Positions 1 through 12,136 of a stretch of DNA of 64,000 nucleotides are shown piece by piece. Location of the stretch: assembly GCF_032062135.1 (NCBI RefSeq), contig NC_092864.1:16379762-16443761 (forward strand), in the 5' to 3' direction. Origin of the DNA: Pyxicephalus adspersus (lineage: Eukaryota > Chordata > Amphibia > Anura > Pyxicephalidae). The translations under genes were made by a program, and so were the position numbers. The notes below the pieces were generated by a model that was not told the origin of the DNA, made no database searches, and saw only the letters and a list, made by a program, of their open reading frames with translations. Numbering within the stretch: position 1 is the first letter of the stretch; the number at the start of each line of letters is the position of its first letter.

Positions 1-112
1 CATTCCTGGTGGGGCAGAGCCATAAGCACATTACTCAAGAGAGAGTCCGGCCTGGTGTGCCTTCTTGACCTCCTAAAATGACCTAGTAGCCCAAAAAGTT
101 TGCTGACCCCTG
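1..112. mobile_element. Right end of a hAT-type DNA transposon (partial)
   Basis: The segment ends in AGTTTGCTGACCCCTG, a typical hAT/Charlie-like terminus (CAGGGGTCAGCAAACT on the other strand). The next 8 bases, atttagag, have TA in the middle, as do the other hAT target sites in this window. The other end lies outside the window, so size and autonomy cannot be judged. Confidence 0.5.
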
Positions 113-2290
113 ATTTAGAGCAATGGACTTTTTTACACCATGGACAAGTTCCAATGTCTCCATGAACCATGGCAAGAAAATGTCTCCATGAACCTTTTCG
201 GAGAGGTTGGACAGTGGATTTAAGGGAACAGATCCTTGTCGGCTACCTTCCTTCCTTTCTTATCCAGCTTTCATGATTGGCTAAATGAAATGATAGAAGG
301 GAGGACACAGATCCTTCGTGTTACAGTTGCAGCCAACAAGGACAGCTCCCAGTTTGACGGTACTGGTCCATAGCTCCATGTTTGGGGACCCCTGTTCTGG
401 AGCAGTGGTGCTCAGCCTTGTTCTAGGTGTAGTATCTGGAAAGGTATTGGGATTAATGGTATTTCATTTTGTTCTAAGTAGCTGGAAAGGTTGTGTGCTC
501 AGTTTTATTTGAAGTGTATTACCTGTAAGAGATCTAGAGACATCAATGTGTAGACTTTATGTAGTAGCTGATAGGATTGTAGCTGGAATACTGCAAATCT
601 AGTTACAGCCCTACTCCTTATGTAATATCCTGATACCCAAACAAAATATGACATCTCTGTATCTAGATGTTTGGTTCTGGGATCACACCTATAGTCCTGA
701 ACTGCACACCAGCCTCCTCCTTTCTAGAAAACATATACACAAGCAAATTACCATTTAACAACACTGTAGGAAAACGATTATCAAGGCAGAAAAGCCCAGA
801 CAGTGTTTTGTACAACATGGTCACTAATTCTTAATCATTTGTAATTAAACAATTTTTGCAGGACTTAGGAAGGAGCTCTATACCAATTCCCAAGGGGCTC
901 TCTGCACAAACAAAGACAATCGCATGGAAAGATTTTCCTTTAGGCTTCCAAGTTACAGAATATCAATGCTTCTCATGCTATATAAAGATGTTCCAAGTCT
1001 GTCTTACTTATAGTTTTCTGCTATAGAGGAAATATTTGTAGTCACGTGTGTATGGAATGTATTTATTACTCATTGTGTGCTGACACATTTTTCCACAAAG
1101 ATTCACACAGAACACTGGGCAGTACTCATATGGTCCTGCAGTCAAAGAGCTTACACTCTAACGGAGTGATACACATAGGGCAAATTATGGGGAACACAAT
1201 TACCACGCTGTCTCCAAGTGCTCCAATGTCTTTGATAATTGTCTGATAATTATATATTCATGCATGATTATTAATCAAGTATTCTTCTATTCATAGGCTT
1301 AGGCTCTATGAGAAACCATGCAACCATATACGATAAATGTACCTAAAATATCATAAATTGCAGCTTAGAGCTGGTGGTTGTGTTATAGACAAGTACAGAA
1401 AACTCCCTGTTTATCCGGATAGGAATCTATTGCCCTTTGTACTGAACTGGAATCTCAAAAAAGGTTATTATGACCCTTCTCAGTTGTCTCCCATGGAGAT
1501 GCGGAGCATGGGAGGTGTTTGTAGTCTAAATCAGCAGTCTAGGATGACAATGCTGCCCTCCCATTGGTTTAGTATTGTGATGTGTGATGTAAGGCAAGAA
1601 ATGTGTAACTGGCAAAATCAACAAGTGACACAATCTACATATTATACTACACAATATAGTATTTTCTGTTTTTGAAATGCTTTAATGATAGCTGGTAGCT
1701 GATTATTTTTCAAGGAAAGGGTTACAAATTCTTGCAGTGCATCATCAGTTATTAAGGAGCAGTGTGTTGTTTTGTGTATACAAAGGGTTGTGTCTTTGTG
1801 TACTGTAAGCACTGCTCAAGATGACAGAGTACAAAGTGTCTTCTGGGAGAAATCTTTCTCATCAAGACACTAAACAGTCTTTGCGTGTCACCAGTGTTTG
1901 AGAACAAATAAAGCGCTGAACTCTTTAAAGCTGTGATTGCCTTTGCAGGACGGACAATATGGTGGAGGTAGTACTACACAAACTGAGCAACATGTGTACC
2001 AAGAGCAACAATTATTTATTGTGTAGTTGTTTCATTCAATGAATCATAGAATCCTATTGAACCAATGTATCGTCAGGTATGCATGGAGAACCCATCCAAT
2101 ATTTAAAAACCAAACAACCAATTGGCTTTAGATCGATCCCATTGGCCTGAATGTTGGGTGGCAGATAGAAGACACATACACAAGCTGCTACTGGTCAGTT
2201 TATATATATACTGTACATATGAATAGTTATACTGTATATAAGGGGTTAGTAAATATCTCCCCTCCTATTGTGCGTTAATTCCCCCACCTC
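113..2290. other. Intergenic, no gene recognised
   Basis: Only short unsupported ORFs are present, the longest 112 codons at 1337-1675 with no recognisable motif. A 16-base phrase (aatgtctccatgaacc) is repeated near 153 and 179. Nothing else stands out. Confidence 0.6.
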
Positions 2291-2427
2291 CTAGATTTGT
2301 AAGCTCTTCGGGGCAGGGTCCTCTCCTCCTCCTGTGTCACTGTCTGTATCTGTCTGTCATTTGCAACCCCTATTTAATGTACAGCGCTGCATAATATGTT
2401 GGCGCGCTATAAATCCTGTTTATTATT

Positions 2428-2462
<35 letters not shown>
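2291..2462 (+). repeat. SINE-like dispersed repeat with L2-like tail and ATA microsatellite
   Basis: This is the longest copy of a family seen seven times here (also near 14.6, 25.5, 32.5, 34.9, 38.5 and 44.5 kb). Shared blocks are TTGTAAGCTCTTCGGGGCAG, CATTTGCAACCCCTATTTAA and TGTTGGCGCTATAAAT, followed by a TTA/ATA microsatellite. The GGCGCTATATAAA-type 3' end plus microsatellite resembles L2-clade tails (family knowledge). No Pol III box is visible, so the copies look 5'-truncated. Confidence 0.75.
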
Positions 2463-2466
<4 letters not shown>

Positions 2467-2959
2467 GTAGGACTCATTCATTAATATTAGAATGTATTAC
2501 AAAGTACAATGAAACAAACAATTGCTTACATAGCCAATATAAAAAATAAAGTCTCTACGTATAGGATTATTCTTGTTGTAGTTTATGTATTTAATTTATT
2601 ATTTCTTTTGTTTTATGTGCTTTCTAAAGGTTCACTAGAACTTCTCCCACAATGCCAGGGCTGGTGCTACTTTTGCTTGGGAAAAGCAGTCACAATGGAA
2701 CACAATTCCTGAATCTGTTTAATGATGGGCATATGTGCCCTGGTAAGGTTCACGCCAGGTTCACTGAACATTCTTTGAAGTTCATATGATAGATAAAAGT
2801 TCAACCAATTTAAAACCATTCCCTCTCCCCTCCACCTCCTTTTTCCTTTTATTGGTCTTATCTTATATCCTATCTTCTTTTTCTGGTGGATATTTCCTAA
2901 CATGCAGTTCTGGTTTATAACTTTACATGATTATATTGCTTTTATTTATTTTAGACTTA

Positions 2960-3093
2960 GGGGTCTATTTATAAAACAGGGAATTTGACATTCCCTCAAA
3001 TATTCCCTGGTGGAGAATCTTCCAGGTGCTTCAATGGCAGCACCAGGCAATGTTTTATGGAATGTCCAATTCCCTGCTTTGTAAATAGAGCCC
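2960..3093. mobile_element. Short foldback MITE
   Basis: About 134 bp with inverted terminal arms of roughly 35 bp. The left arm begins GGGGTCTATTTATAAA and runs to GACATTCC; the right arm read backwards begins AGGGCTCTATTTACAAAG and also reaches GACATTCC. The arms are about 85-90% alike. There is no coding capacity and the superfamily was not determined. Confidence 0.65.
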
Positions 3094-3429
3094 TTCCTTT
3101 GTAGATATTGTTTTATTTTTTTAAACTAGATGCTGAGAAATTTTAAATTACTATTTTCTAATGCTTTTTCTATATTTTTAAATATTTTATTGATTTTGTC
3201 AAAATTTTAAAACTACTTTTGAAGAAAAACCCAAATTAAGGGTGTAAAAGTGAAATAGTAGGGATGGGGAATTTGGGAGAAGGTATTTACTTTTTGTGCT
3301 TAAAAGGCAACATTGAAAATACAAAATAATTAAAATAAGGAAGATTGGACATCCCCTTAAATTTTAACCAGTCCATAAGAAAAACAGGGGCAGCAAACAA
3401 ATTTAAATGTATCATTAGTATATAGTTAG

Positions 3430-4170
3430 TTATTTGGCGTAAGCCCCTTACGATAAATAACCCCTCAGCATATTCCAACATCCATTTTTGGGACAGGTTA
3501 TGGGGAAGAAATCCTAACCCTAAACAATGGAACCCCTACAAGTTTAGAGAAGGCAGGTACATTTCCAGGTATGGAAAGAAAGGGGGGAAGAGGCACAAGT
3601 TCACTGAGCTCCAGTATCCAGGGTTGTTTGGATTATTAAGGAAATCCCCATTTTTTGGTTTAAATAAATGTGTATTGTACCTTTTTTTTTAGGGTAAAAA
3701 AATATTGGGACCTTAAATATGGATTTGTCGTGAAAGCTACATCATCCTGGCTTGATCAATCAATGGCTGAAGATCAGGAAATACGTAAGAGAAGAAGATG
3801 GCGTCACCCATGATATAACAGGGTCAGGTGAGTGCATTAAAAAAATTGCGATCGGGCAGGTATGTCTAGGAACAACACCTATGGCTTATGCAATAACCTG
3901 TGTGGTCGCAATTTTTTCATTTTTAGCTATAGTCCCTCTTTACTGTCCCAGGAAGACATACGTGCCTTTGTTTACCTCTATTACATGGTTGATTGATGAG
4001 TAGTAGTTTACATAAGAAGGGAAGATTGGTCTTGCTGTCTTTTTAGTTGATAGGAAGTGACAAGAACACCACATTGCTGGCAAGATCAACACATATTACA
4101 AAAAATCTTATGCAGCCCCACAGTTAGTAAGCTACATTATATTACATTTTTGTTTTTGGGTTTAGATACC
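3430..4170 (+). repeat. Composite dispersed repeat, copy 1
   Basis: This shares two modules, in the same order and orientation, with 7840-8400. The first runs from a 'ccccttacgataaataacc'-type phrase through 'gacaggttatgggga' and 'atggaaagaaagggggg' to 'gagctccagtatccaggg'. The second runs from 'catcctggcttgatcaatca' through 'gaagaagatggcgtc' to 'gcgatcgggcaggtatgt'. Pieces of the second module recur near 33.9, 38.2 and 40.3 kb. Termini here are unclear, and the 83-codon ORF inside is not supported as a gene. Confidence 0.55.
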
Positions 4171-5220
4171 CTTTAAGAAAACCTGTTGGTTTGTTGGAAC
4201 ATCCCTGCTAATATAAAAATATAGCAACCAATCAATGGCGTTTAGGCTAAAAAATATTTGATAATGTGCTTTGGGCAATATTTCTTTTTATTTTTTATCT
4301 TTGTATTATATGAGAGTATTGTGCATGCAGAATTTCCACCACTCCAGGAAGATAAGAGAAGTTATTTGCTTTGTAATGTTAGTTCTCTTTTTGGGATTCT
4401 GGTTTGTGGCCAGATCAAAATCACAGCATGTACAAAACCTTTACACTTCCCTAAAAAATCTATCTTACTATTTATCTAAAACGAGCATGCAGCACTAATA
4501 ATTCATTGCTGTTTCTTGGGCTACTTTGACAGTCGTAACCCCTCCTGCATAACAGTCAGTTACCAACTGCTATGCTGCAATGTGTTGATGTCATGTTATT
4601 ACAAAGAAACGTCATCACCGTCATTCTCACAGATGTATAAAAACCCGGTACAGAAACGTGTTAAACATAATTTGTTTGGGTAAGTAAAAAGAGAGGCCAA
4701 CAGATATGGCCATTTCTTTTAAAACACATACAGAGGCATTACTGGGGGTCAGGTCTTCTCATCAAACTTCAGGACCAGACCTCAAAAATAAAAATGCTCC
4801 TTTTGCCAAATGGTCTCAGATTTAAATCTACACTAACATTTTATGGAATGTAGAAGTAGCGTAGAAGTTAAAAAGTTTGGGGGGGCAACTCCATAAATTA
4901 CCAAGAGCAACAAACCATGTGCAACAACCCTTGATATGTGTATTGGTCAGGTGTCTTACAACTTTGGGCCAACAACTTTATGGATGACCAAACACCACTC
5001 AGTAGACATTTGATGATCTGGTCATCCATCTTGCTCTTTGCATTCTCTCTGGTCATGTCTGTATAGGTATCTTAAGGAAAATCTATACTAAAGATGATAA
5101 TACATGTTGCCATCTTGATGTACATATTATATAAGAGCCTGCCTGGATACGATGGCTGCATTGTCTAGGTAGGCCCTCACATTATATAGCTTTGGTAAAT
5201 CTAAAAAAGATCGTATAAGG
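4171..5220. other. Intergenic, no gene recognised
   Basis: AT-rich sequence with overlapping 73- and 75-codon ORFs near 4.3 kb that show no known motif. No clear repeat structure was seen. Confidence 0.6.
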
Positions 5221-5481
5221 CAGTGTTTCTCAACCAGAGTTCCTCCAGATGTTACTGGGGGTTCTTTTAACAAGGAGCAATTTATTCCTCCCAAGTCAGT
5301 TTAGATGACGCCAATATGCTTTTTGGCCATCTGTAAGGGTGAAATTCTTCCCAAAGGTCAGCAATATAAAAGGTATTCTGACCACAAAGCTAATATATTG
5401 AGCTGTGGATATAGTAATTATAAAAGGGGTTCCCTGAAGACCTGAAAGTTTCAAGGGATCCCCCATGTTTGAGAAAGGCTG
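5221..5481 (+). mobile_element. hAT-type MITE, family H copy 1
   Basis: A non-coding element of about 260 bp opening CAGTGTTTCTCAACC and closing GTTTGAGAAAGGCTG, an imperfect terminal inverted repeat. Internal landmarks shared with copies near 23.3, 32.7, 36.3, 48.1 and 62.8 kb are TTCCTCCAGA, 'gtcagttta', 'gagctgtggatatagtaat' and 'ccctgaagacctgaaagtt'. The flanking octamers gtataagg and ctatagac both carry central TA but match only partly. Confidence 0.75.
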
Positions 5482-7540
5482 CTATAGACATTGTGCTATT
5501 ACACTGTTATGTGTATAGCCAGCTTTAAAAAGTCAAGGTTGTGTTGTGTTAACAGTCCAGCCACATGATAAACTAAAACAAGTCCTGAAAACCTTTTCTT
5601 TTGTAAGGCATTGGTCTGACAATCTTTACTGATGGGGAAATTAAAAACATTGAATGGCCAATGATACCAAACAAAAGTCTACCAAGAATCTATAGAGGAG
5701 ACCTAGGTGCTGGTCATGTTCTAGAGAGAACCTAGATTTGATTTCAGGTAAGTCCATTCAAAAAAGATGAAGAAATCTGAAAATTTATAAATTAATGGTT
5801 AACCTGTGGGCAAGTCCTTATTTTCTTGACATCAATTTGAACTATCCCAAACATAAAGCAGGACAGGACATCAACCAACATTTTAGAAGAAATTCTATTC
5901 TATTCTATTATTATAACTATTATATTACCATCTGTGTCCCATATATAAGGTAATATTGTGCAATACCTTGTTTTGAGTGCAAAGTTGAATTTAGGCAGAA
6001 TGGGACCCTTGGTTAGGGTAGCAATGTTGGTCCCTCCATTCCTTCACATGTAATCTTAAGCCCACCCCATCGGACCCCATCTACCTTTAAGTATATCCTC
6101 CATAATTCAGATGGACCTTGGCCTCCCCCCCTGGTATACTGCGGGAGAGTGAGGGTATTACCTAAGCCACCTAGGTGTCCACTCTACCCTGGACTTCTGC
6201 CCAAGTAGACTTGTGGATGATTCGGCTTTGATTGCTTGATAGTAAAGTCCTGAACACATTTCCTTTTTCTCACAAATAAAAAGGAACCGCTGACCCTAAT
6301 TTTATTGACAAGCTATGGTTAGCTTTCCCCACACATGGGACCAAGTATTTCATATGACCTACACAAGAGGCAGCAGCTTGGAGGTCACCTCCTCAGCAAT
6401 GCCCAGTCTGGCTCTATCTAGATGCTTTGTTTTCCATCCAAACAAGACTTCTTGGAGGGAGGAGGATATATTTTCAGAAGGAGATTGTCAAGCTGCAACT
6501 CACCGGCTGGGCTCGGCCAGGACAGGCAGGGACACACTGTGACAAACCGGTCAGATCTTCCTTGTGTCTGTATATAGCAGAGAAACGTGTCACGGGGCTG
6601 AGATGGAGTGTTTGTTGGTGCAGACACATCAGGGTGAGGGACTCAGGACAAAGAGGGTCTGTTAGGACTGCACACTGTGACCCTGGGGCAGTGCTTGGAG
6701 GGGAACTGATGAGCTTTTGTCAGCAAAAGATACCAAAGGGAAGATCTATTGTTCTATGGAAAGAATACACCTACACTACAGTGTGGTTTATATAAACAGA
6801 TCAAAAAATGTGTAAATATCAGCTATTGTGAACCAACGAGATTTGAATTGCATATAAAACCTGAACAAAAAGCCGTTCCTGTATATGTATACCTTCCTGA
6901 TGGGAAATATCCAAGAGGTACTCTATCTGCTTGGAGTATGTATGTCCTTCCTGTGTTTGCATGGGTTTCCTCCAGGTGCTTAGGTTTCTGATTTGCATAT
7001 TGGTAGGTTTATTGGTTTACACCAAACAGGTTAGAAAATCCTTCATAGGCACGCACAGGTGGACATGGTCTATGAGTTGTGTAAAGCATTGTCGAAACTT
7101 AAAGCTGAACCTCAGACATGCATGGTGTTACCTGAATGATGGTGTACTTTGTGTAATTGTTCAGAGATTCTTGTAAGAAAGACCGGTCAGTGCTGCTCTA
7201 TGCTTGTGCAGGGTGACCGGTCTTATACCCGACCCCCATTAGTTTTCTGCAGGGTGCCTGTAGTGGGGGTGCTACTCTTACAAGGTCATATCTGGCTTTG
7301 AACAGACATTTGGGAAACACAAAAGGATTTATATTAGGAATATTTTTGAATGAAAGTTTCTGTGTCTTATGCTTTAACAAAAATCCCAAAGCACTGTGGT
7401 CACCCTTAAAATTGGATAAAACCAATGGCACTTAAACTGCACATATTTCATATCCTGTGTACCTTAAAGAGACATTGGGGAGGGCAGAGTAAAATAGAAA
7501 AAATCGAGATAGTCCCTCCAAATAATGGGACAGTACACTT
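5482..7540. other. Intergenic, no gene recognised
   Basis: Unique-looking sequence. The 6.3-6.8 kb part is less AT-rich and carries overlapping ORFs of 69-122 codons on both strands. None has a recognisable motif or a splice-bounded continuation, so no gene is called. Confidence 0.55.
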
Positions 7541-7547
7541 CAAATGA

Positions 7548-8400
7548 AGTTTAAAGCAGAACGCATTCAAAAAATGACAATCAGGCAGAATTCTTATTGC
7601 AGAAGAGGCAGGCGGTGTCCCTTCGGCAGTAAATCTTACTTACCTGCCTGCTTGCAATCTTTTTTACACTGAAAACTCCATGCACAGGATGGTAGGATAT
7701 GTCAAGTATCCCAGCATCCTAATGGACTCCTGCACATGTGCAGTGGAGTTATGATATCCAGACCTGGCCAATCAAAATGGCCATAGATCTGACATCAAGA
7801 AAAGGAATGAATAAAGATGGTGGCACCTTTGACAGATTGAAGACAGGTGAGGGTAAGTCCCCTATGATAAGTAACCTCTTAGCAAACCCCTACATTCAAT
7901 TGGGGGTCAGGTTGTGGGGACCCCTCACAAACTGTTGAGGGAAGGCAGGGAGCAAGTATGGACAGAAAGGGGGTAAGGGCCACAACCTTGCCATCTTTTT
8001 TTTCTAGCTCCAGGATCCATGGGCACTGTGTACTGCCCCTTTTATTCATAGGGAAAAAAAGTTCCTTAAAGTGAAAATCTGCAAGCAGAGAGGGCTTCAT
8101 TGCTGAAAGTTTTGTCCCATCTGTAACAAAACAAACTTACCTGCCTCACTGCTTTCATATTTAAAAAAAAAACGTTTGTACAGCTTAGCTTACAATTGCA
8201 AGATATGTCCGGGGCTGCCAGGACGGAATGAGCTCTTACGGACATGCACAGGAGTTATATCGTCCTGGCCCAGCCAATCAAACAGCTGAAATCAGGAAAC
8301 ACAAAAAAGTAGAAGATGACGTCCCGCAATGGAGCAAAGACAGATGATTGTATTTGAAAAATCGTGATCAGGTAGGTATGTTTATTTTATTGGAAAAGGG
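7548..8400 (+). repeat. Composite dispersed repeat, copy 2 (two modules in tandem)
   Basis: It opens at TTAAAGCAGAACGCATTC, a degenerate form of the TTAA-CAGAACTAAA terminus seen at 33.3 and 41.7 kb. It contains the 'ttacctgcctg', 'cctgcacatgtgcag' and 'ctggccaatcaaa' phrases twice, once in each tandem half (about 7548-8070 and 8071-8400). The middle shares the 'gataagtaacc / gtcaggttgtgggga / atggacagaaaggggg' module with 3430-3600. Non-coding. Confidence 0.55.
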
Positions 8401-8469
8401 ACATCGCTGTGGAATCTACCTGTAGGAAAAGAGCAACAAACGCAGTCAGATTACTAAAATAAAGCATTA

Positions 8470-8887
8470 AGCTAGGTACACACTTCCAATAATTATCGTT
8501 AGAAAATGAACGATTATGACCGATCAACGATTATGCACGATTATATTTGAACGATTGTATTGTGCACAATTCTGTACATGCTGTAAGGATACGATCGTTC
8601 AAATATAATCCACTGATAGTGTACACACGCTAGATACAATCGTTTGAACGATGCAGGAAGTGACATGTAAAGGAGAAAGTGTACTGCAGAAACATGCACG
8701 ATCACTGAATGACTGTACACACGATAGATAGTTAACAATCGTCGGCCAATCAGATCCGCTGTGCCAGTCGTTCATTTCCATTGACAATCCTCGTTCGTCA
8801 GCATTGTTGGTCATCTTTTTTGTGAACGATTTTCGGCCAAACAGTCATTCGTTTCCAATGATAATTATTGGAAGTGTGTACACAGCT
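8470..8887. mobile_element. Harbinger/PIF-like MITE, complete copy
   Basis: 418 bp with terminal inverted repeats near 30 bp. The left end runs AGCTAGGTACACACTTCC and on to AATAATTATCGTT; the right end in reverse runs AGCTGTGTACACACTTCC and on to AATAATTATCATT. A 3-bp duplication TTA flanks it (8467-8469 and 8888-8890), as is usual for PIF/Harbinger. The interior is rich in repeated CGATCGTT/AACGAT words on both strands. An inverted relative lies at 39863-40264. Confidence 0.75.
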
Positions 8888-8890
8888 TTA

Positions 8891-9466
8891 TACTCAATCC
8901 AACTGACCAATCGATTTTTTTCTGCCATGTCCTATACATGAAGATACAAATGCCTGACCTACAATTGGTTGTTGAGCTGCAGACTGACATTCCAGTATTT
9001 GTACATCAGTTGTGTACAGAGTAACAGTTTACCTCTCCAGTTTTACTTCTGTGTAGAATTGTCTCTGTTTCCTGTAAGATTACCAAATATCCTCAAAAGT
9101 CCGCAAGATTCAGCAGATATACTGGAACTTCCACAAAACTGCTACAAGCGTGATTGTACACATCACTAGGCATATTAGGCATTTCATCCTATAATGCTGG
9201 GACAGAAATCAATGTATTTAGTAGTAATGTATTCAGGAATGAGGTGGGGAACCAAGTGGCACCAAGGGGCGTACAGTAGATCATTGCTTTACATTTGCTG
9301 GAAGTTTGGGGTTGCTAGGACAGAAGAGGCTAAAGAAAGGTGAGAATTTGCAAGCAGTTAGGTGACCTTGTTACTTTCTTCCATTAGTACAAAGTAATGT
9401 GAACAGTTCTGTTGAAAAAATTTTTTTTTTACAGATCTTTAAAGGAAGGTGACTTTGGTATATTTA
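8891..9466. other. Intergenic, no gene recognised
   Basis: Unique-looking sequence without a supported ORF or repeat structure. Confidence 0.6.
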
Positions 9467-9779
9467 CAGTTAGGTCCATAAATATTTGGACAGAGACAAC
9501 TTTTTTCTAATTTTGGTTCTGTACATTACCACAACTAATTTTAAATGAAACAACTCAGATGCAGTTGAACTGCAGACTTTCAGCTTTTATTCAATGGGTT
9601 GAACAAAAAGATTGCATAAAAATGTGAGGAACTAAAGCCTTTTTTTACCCACGGAATTAAATCTGAAAGTCTGCAGTTCAATTGCATCTGAGTTGTTTCA
9701 TTTAAAATTAATTGTGGTAATGTACAGAACCTAAATTAGAAAAAAGATGTCTCTGTCCAAATATTTATGGACCTAACTG
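9467..9779. mobile_element. Tc1-type foldback MITE (313 bp)
   Basis: The left arm starts CAGTTAGGTCCATAAATATT and the right arm is its inverse, ending AATATTTATGGACCTAACTG. The arms extend about 135 bp through 'tggacagagacaac', 'tctgtacattacca' and 'tcagatgcagttgaactgca', leaving a short spacer. A TA dinucleotide precedes the left end; the right flank is AA, probably mutated. This terminus is known from widespread vertebrate Tc1-like elements. Non-coding. Confidence 0.85.
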
Positions 9780-11582
9780 AATGTGCATTTCACTGATCTT
9801 CATTCCCCAATTTATCCAGATGGAATTAGTTGTTAAGTCTGCAGGATTTCACTGACATCTAGGCAATACGCTGAAAGCAGAAATGGCAAACCTTACACCT
9901 TAAGATCTCTGATCTGAGAAGGGGAAGAAAGTGCAATGTACATAAATACACATCAGAGATCTGTGAAACCTAGATATTTTCATCTAAGCAGATCTTGCAT
10001 GAAAATCTAGTCTTACAGCGCTATTGGCCATATTGTAAAACAAGGTATGAAATACAAGCATAACATATGTTATATTATGATGCAGAGTCTGGTCCTGCTC
10101 ACTCCATGCTGCAGAATTCCTCAGCCACTAATCATGTGAAGTGGTGAGAAATCTTCCTTACCCTGAACGCTAGGCTGTATATATTTCAATATATCTTAAT
10201 GCTTAATGGATTTCATACACAATGAAGGAAGTAAGCTTTCTATAAAAGGTGCATAATCAAATGTGGGAAGTCTAGAATGTATTATACACAGAAAACACAG
10301 AAGAATATTGACCTTTAGAAATAACACAGGGGTTGCACGAAAGGTATATTGTAGAATATTAGTGGTTAAAAAGTAATCCTCCTTTTAAAGGTCCACTCAG
10401 ATGATGGACAACTGAGATGGACTTATGGTTCCAAATGAGGTCACACGGAGCTATAGAGCCAGGCAGGGGCCTGTAGCTTGCATAATATGGTCACATTCTA
10501 TGAGTTATATCACCAATTTCATTAGAACTAAGACACATGAAGCATGAAAAATGCAAAATGTTTTCTGGTACTAGGCCTCATTCTTGCCTTGTAGCTGCCT
10601 GCAGGATTACAACCATGTCATATTGTAATGATGCTGCAGGCCATTATAAAATACATTAATTAATTGAGTAAGGCAGCCATACATTGACGTACACAATTCT
10701 CCAAGGAAGGAGAAGGAGGCCCCTGGGAAAGCAGATTATCAGTAGCATTTTCTCCTAGCTGTACAGTATGCATTATTAACATACAGAGCTGTAGGAAGCT
10801 GACCGAATAGGCCAGAAACACGTCTCGTGCAGAGCCATTTATACAATCACAAATGTGCAGTGCCTTGAAGATACACGGACAGCAGAAGCCTTTGATGTTA
10901 CTCTGGTAAAGGATTATAATTATTCACATGCCTAACAAAGGTAGCTGTGCAACATTAAACTCTGGAGCTGTATGGTTTTCTTCCACTGAACCAGAGCTGA
11001 TTTTAGAGGCATATTTTAGGATTTTTTGTCCATCTCCTGGCCGGGCCAGGATGGGGTATCCCTCACGCTGACACTTGCACCCAGGATTGCTGGGTATCCT
11101 GGCTGCCAAAGTTGACCCTTGCTTGCTCAGCTCAGCTTCTGCAATAATGACCTGCCTGATGGTTGATTCTTTAGTTACGCTTTGAAGTATGTTAATTTTA
11201 TATGATATATTTTTTATGTTAAGTGCACTTTCAGGTATATATAACCTCTCACAGAGATCACATCATTCCCCTGGGCAATGCCTTTTATACGTTTATCTTT
11301 CCTGAAGGACACCATCAGGACACATCATCTATGCTCAGCATCTACCACTGTTGGAGCAAAACACTGTAAGATATAGTGTATCATTCATTGGTTTAAATAA
11401 AGAGGAATAACTGGGATGTCAGATTTTACTAGGGATCTAGCAGGCAGTGGGCTTTTATGTGAGGACCTAAGCTGTGCTCAAAAAAGTCAAGCGGTGGCAA
11501 AGCAATAGTCACCAGAATTACCTGTGATCTCCCTGCAGCTGCCATTTTCCTTGTTAACAACTTAACCATAAATTTGATCTAC
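9780..11582. other. Intergenic, no gene recognised
   Basis: Only short ORFs (61 codons at 10924-11109, minus) without recognisable motifs. No repeat boundaries were identified. Confidence 0.6.
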
Positions 11583-12015
11583 ATTCTATCTTTGTATGTA
11601 GTCTTGGTAAAAGCAGAACTTTGCTTCCTTAGATCAGAGCTGTCCCCTGATATTTGGTGAAGAAATAATAAAGCAGCAAGAGAAGTTCAGGAAGCACAGA
11701 TTTACAGAATGGATAAGAAGGAGCAGGGAGATCCTTGCAATGAAGATCCTCAGATACAGCTTCCTCTCCAGCAAGGAGAACCAGTAGCACAGTAGTGGCA
11801 TTCTATCTTTGTATGTAGTTTTGGTAGAAGCAGAACTTTGCTTTCTTACATCAGAGCTGTCCCTTGACATCTGGTGAAGAAAAAATGAAGCAGCAGAAGT
11901 TCAGGAAGCACAGATTTACAGAATGGATAAGGAGTAGGGAGATCCTTGCAATCAAGATCTCCAGATACAGCTTCCTCTCCAGCAAGGAGAACAACCAGCA
12001 GCACAGTAGTGGCAT
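11583..12015 (+). repeat. Tandem direct duplication, 217-bp period, two copies
   Basis: Copy 1 starts ATTCTATCTTTGTATGTAG at 11583 and copy 2 starts with the same words at 11800. Both continue through 'agcagaactttgctt', 'cagagctgtcccttgaca' (copy 1 has 'cccctgata'), 'gttcaggaagcacagattta', 'gggagatccttgcaat' and 'cttcctctccagcaaggaga' to 'agcacagtagtggca'. Differences are scattered substitutions and small indels, so the duplication is not very recent. ORFs across it run on both strands and look fortuitous. Confidence 0.9.
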
Positions 12016-12136
12016 CTCACTCAAGATCTGGTAAGAATCAGTCCCAGGCAGCAGAGCCTTGGATCTCACACTGCAGATGCACAGTTATGAGGGTTCAGGT
12101 ACAGAAATGCCAAGTGCACAGCCATTTTCAGGAAAT

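Noticed and set aside
6315..6795. Overlapping ORFs of 69-122 codons on both strands
   Set aside because: No recognisable domain, no codon or splice evidence; considered as a possible exon cluster but not supportable.
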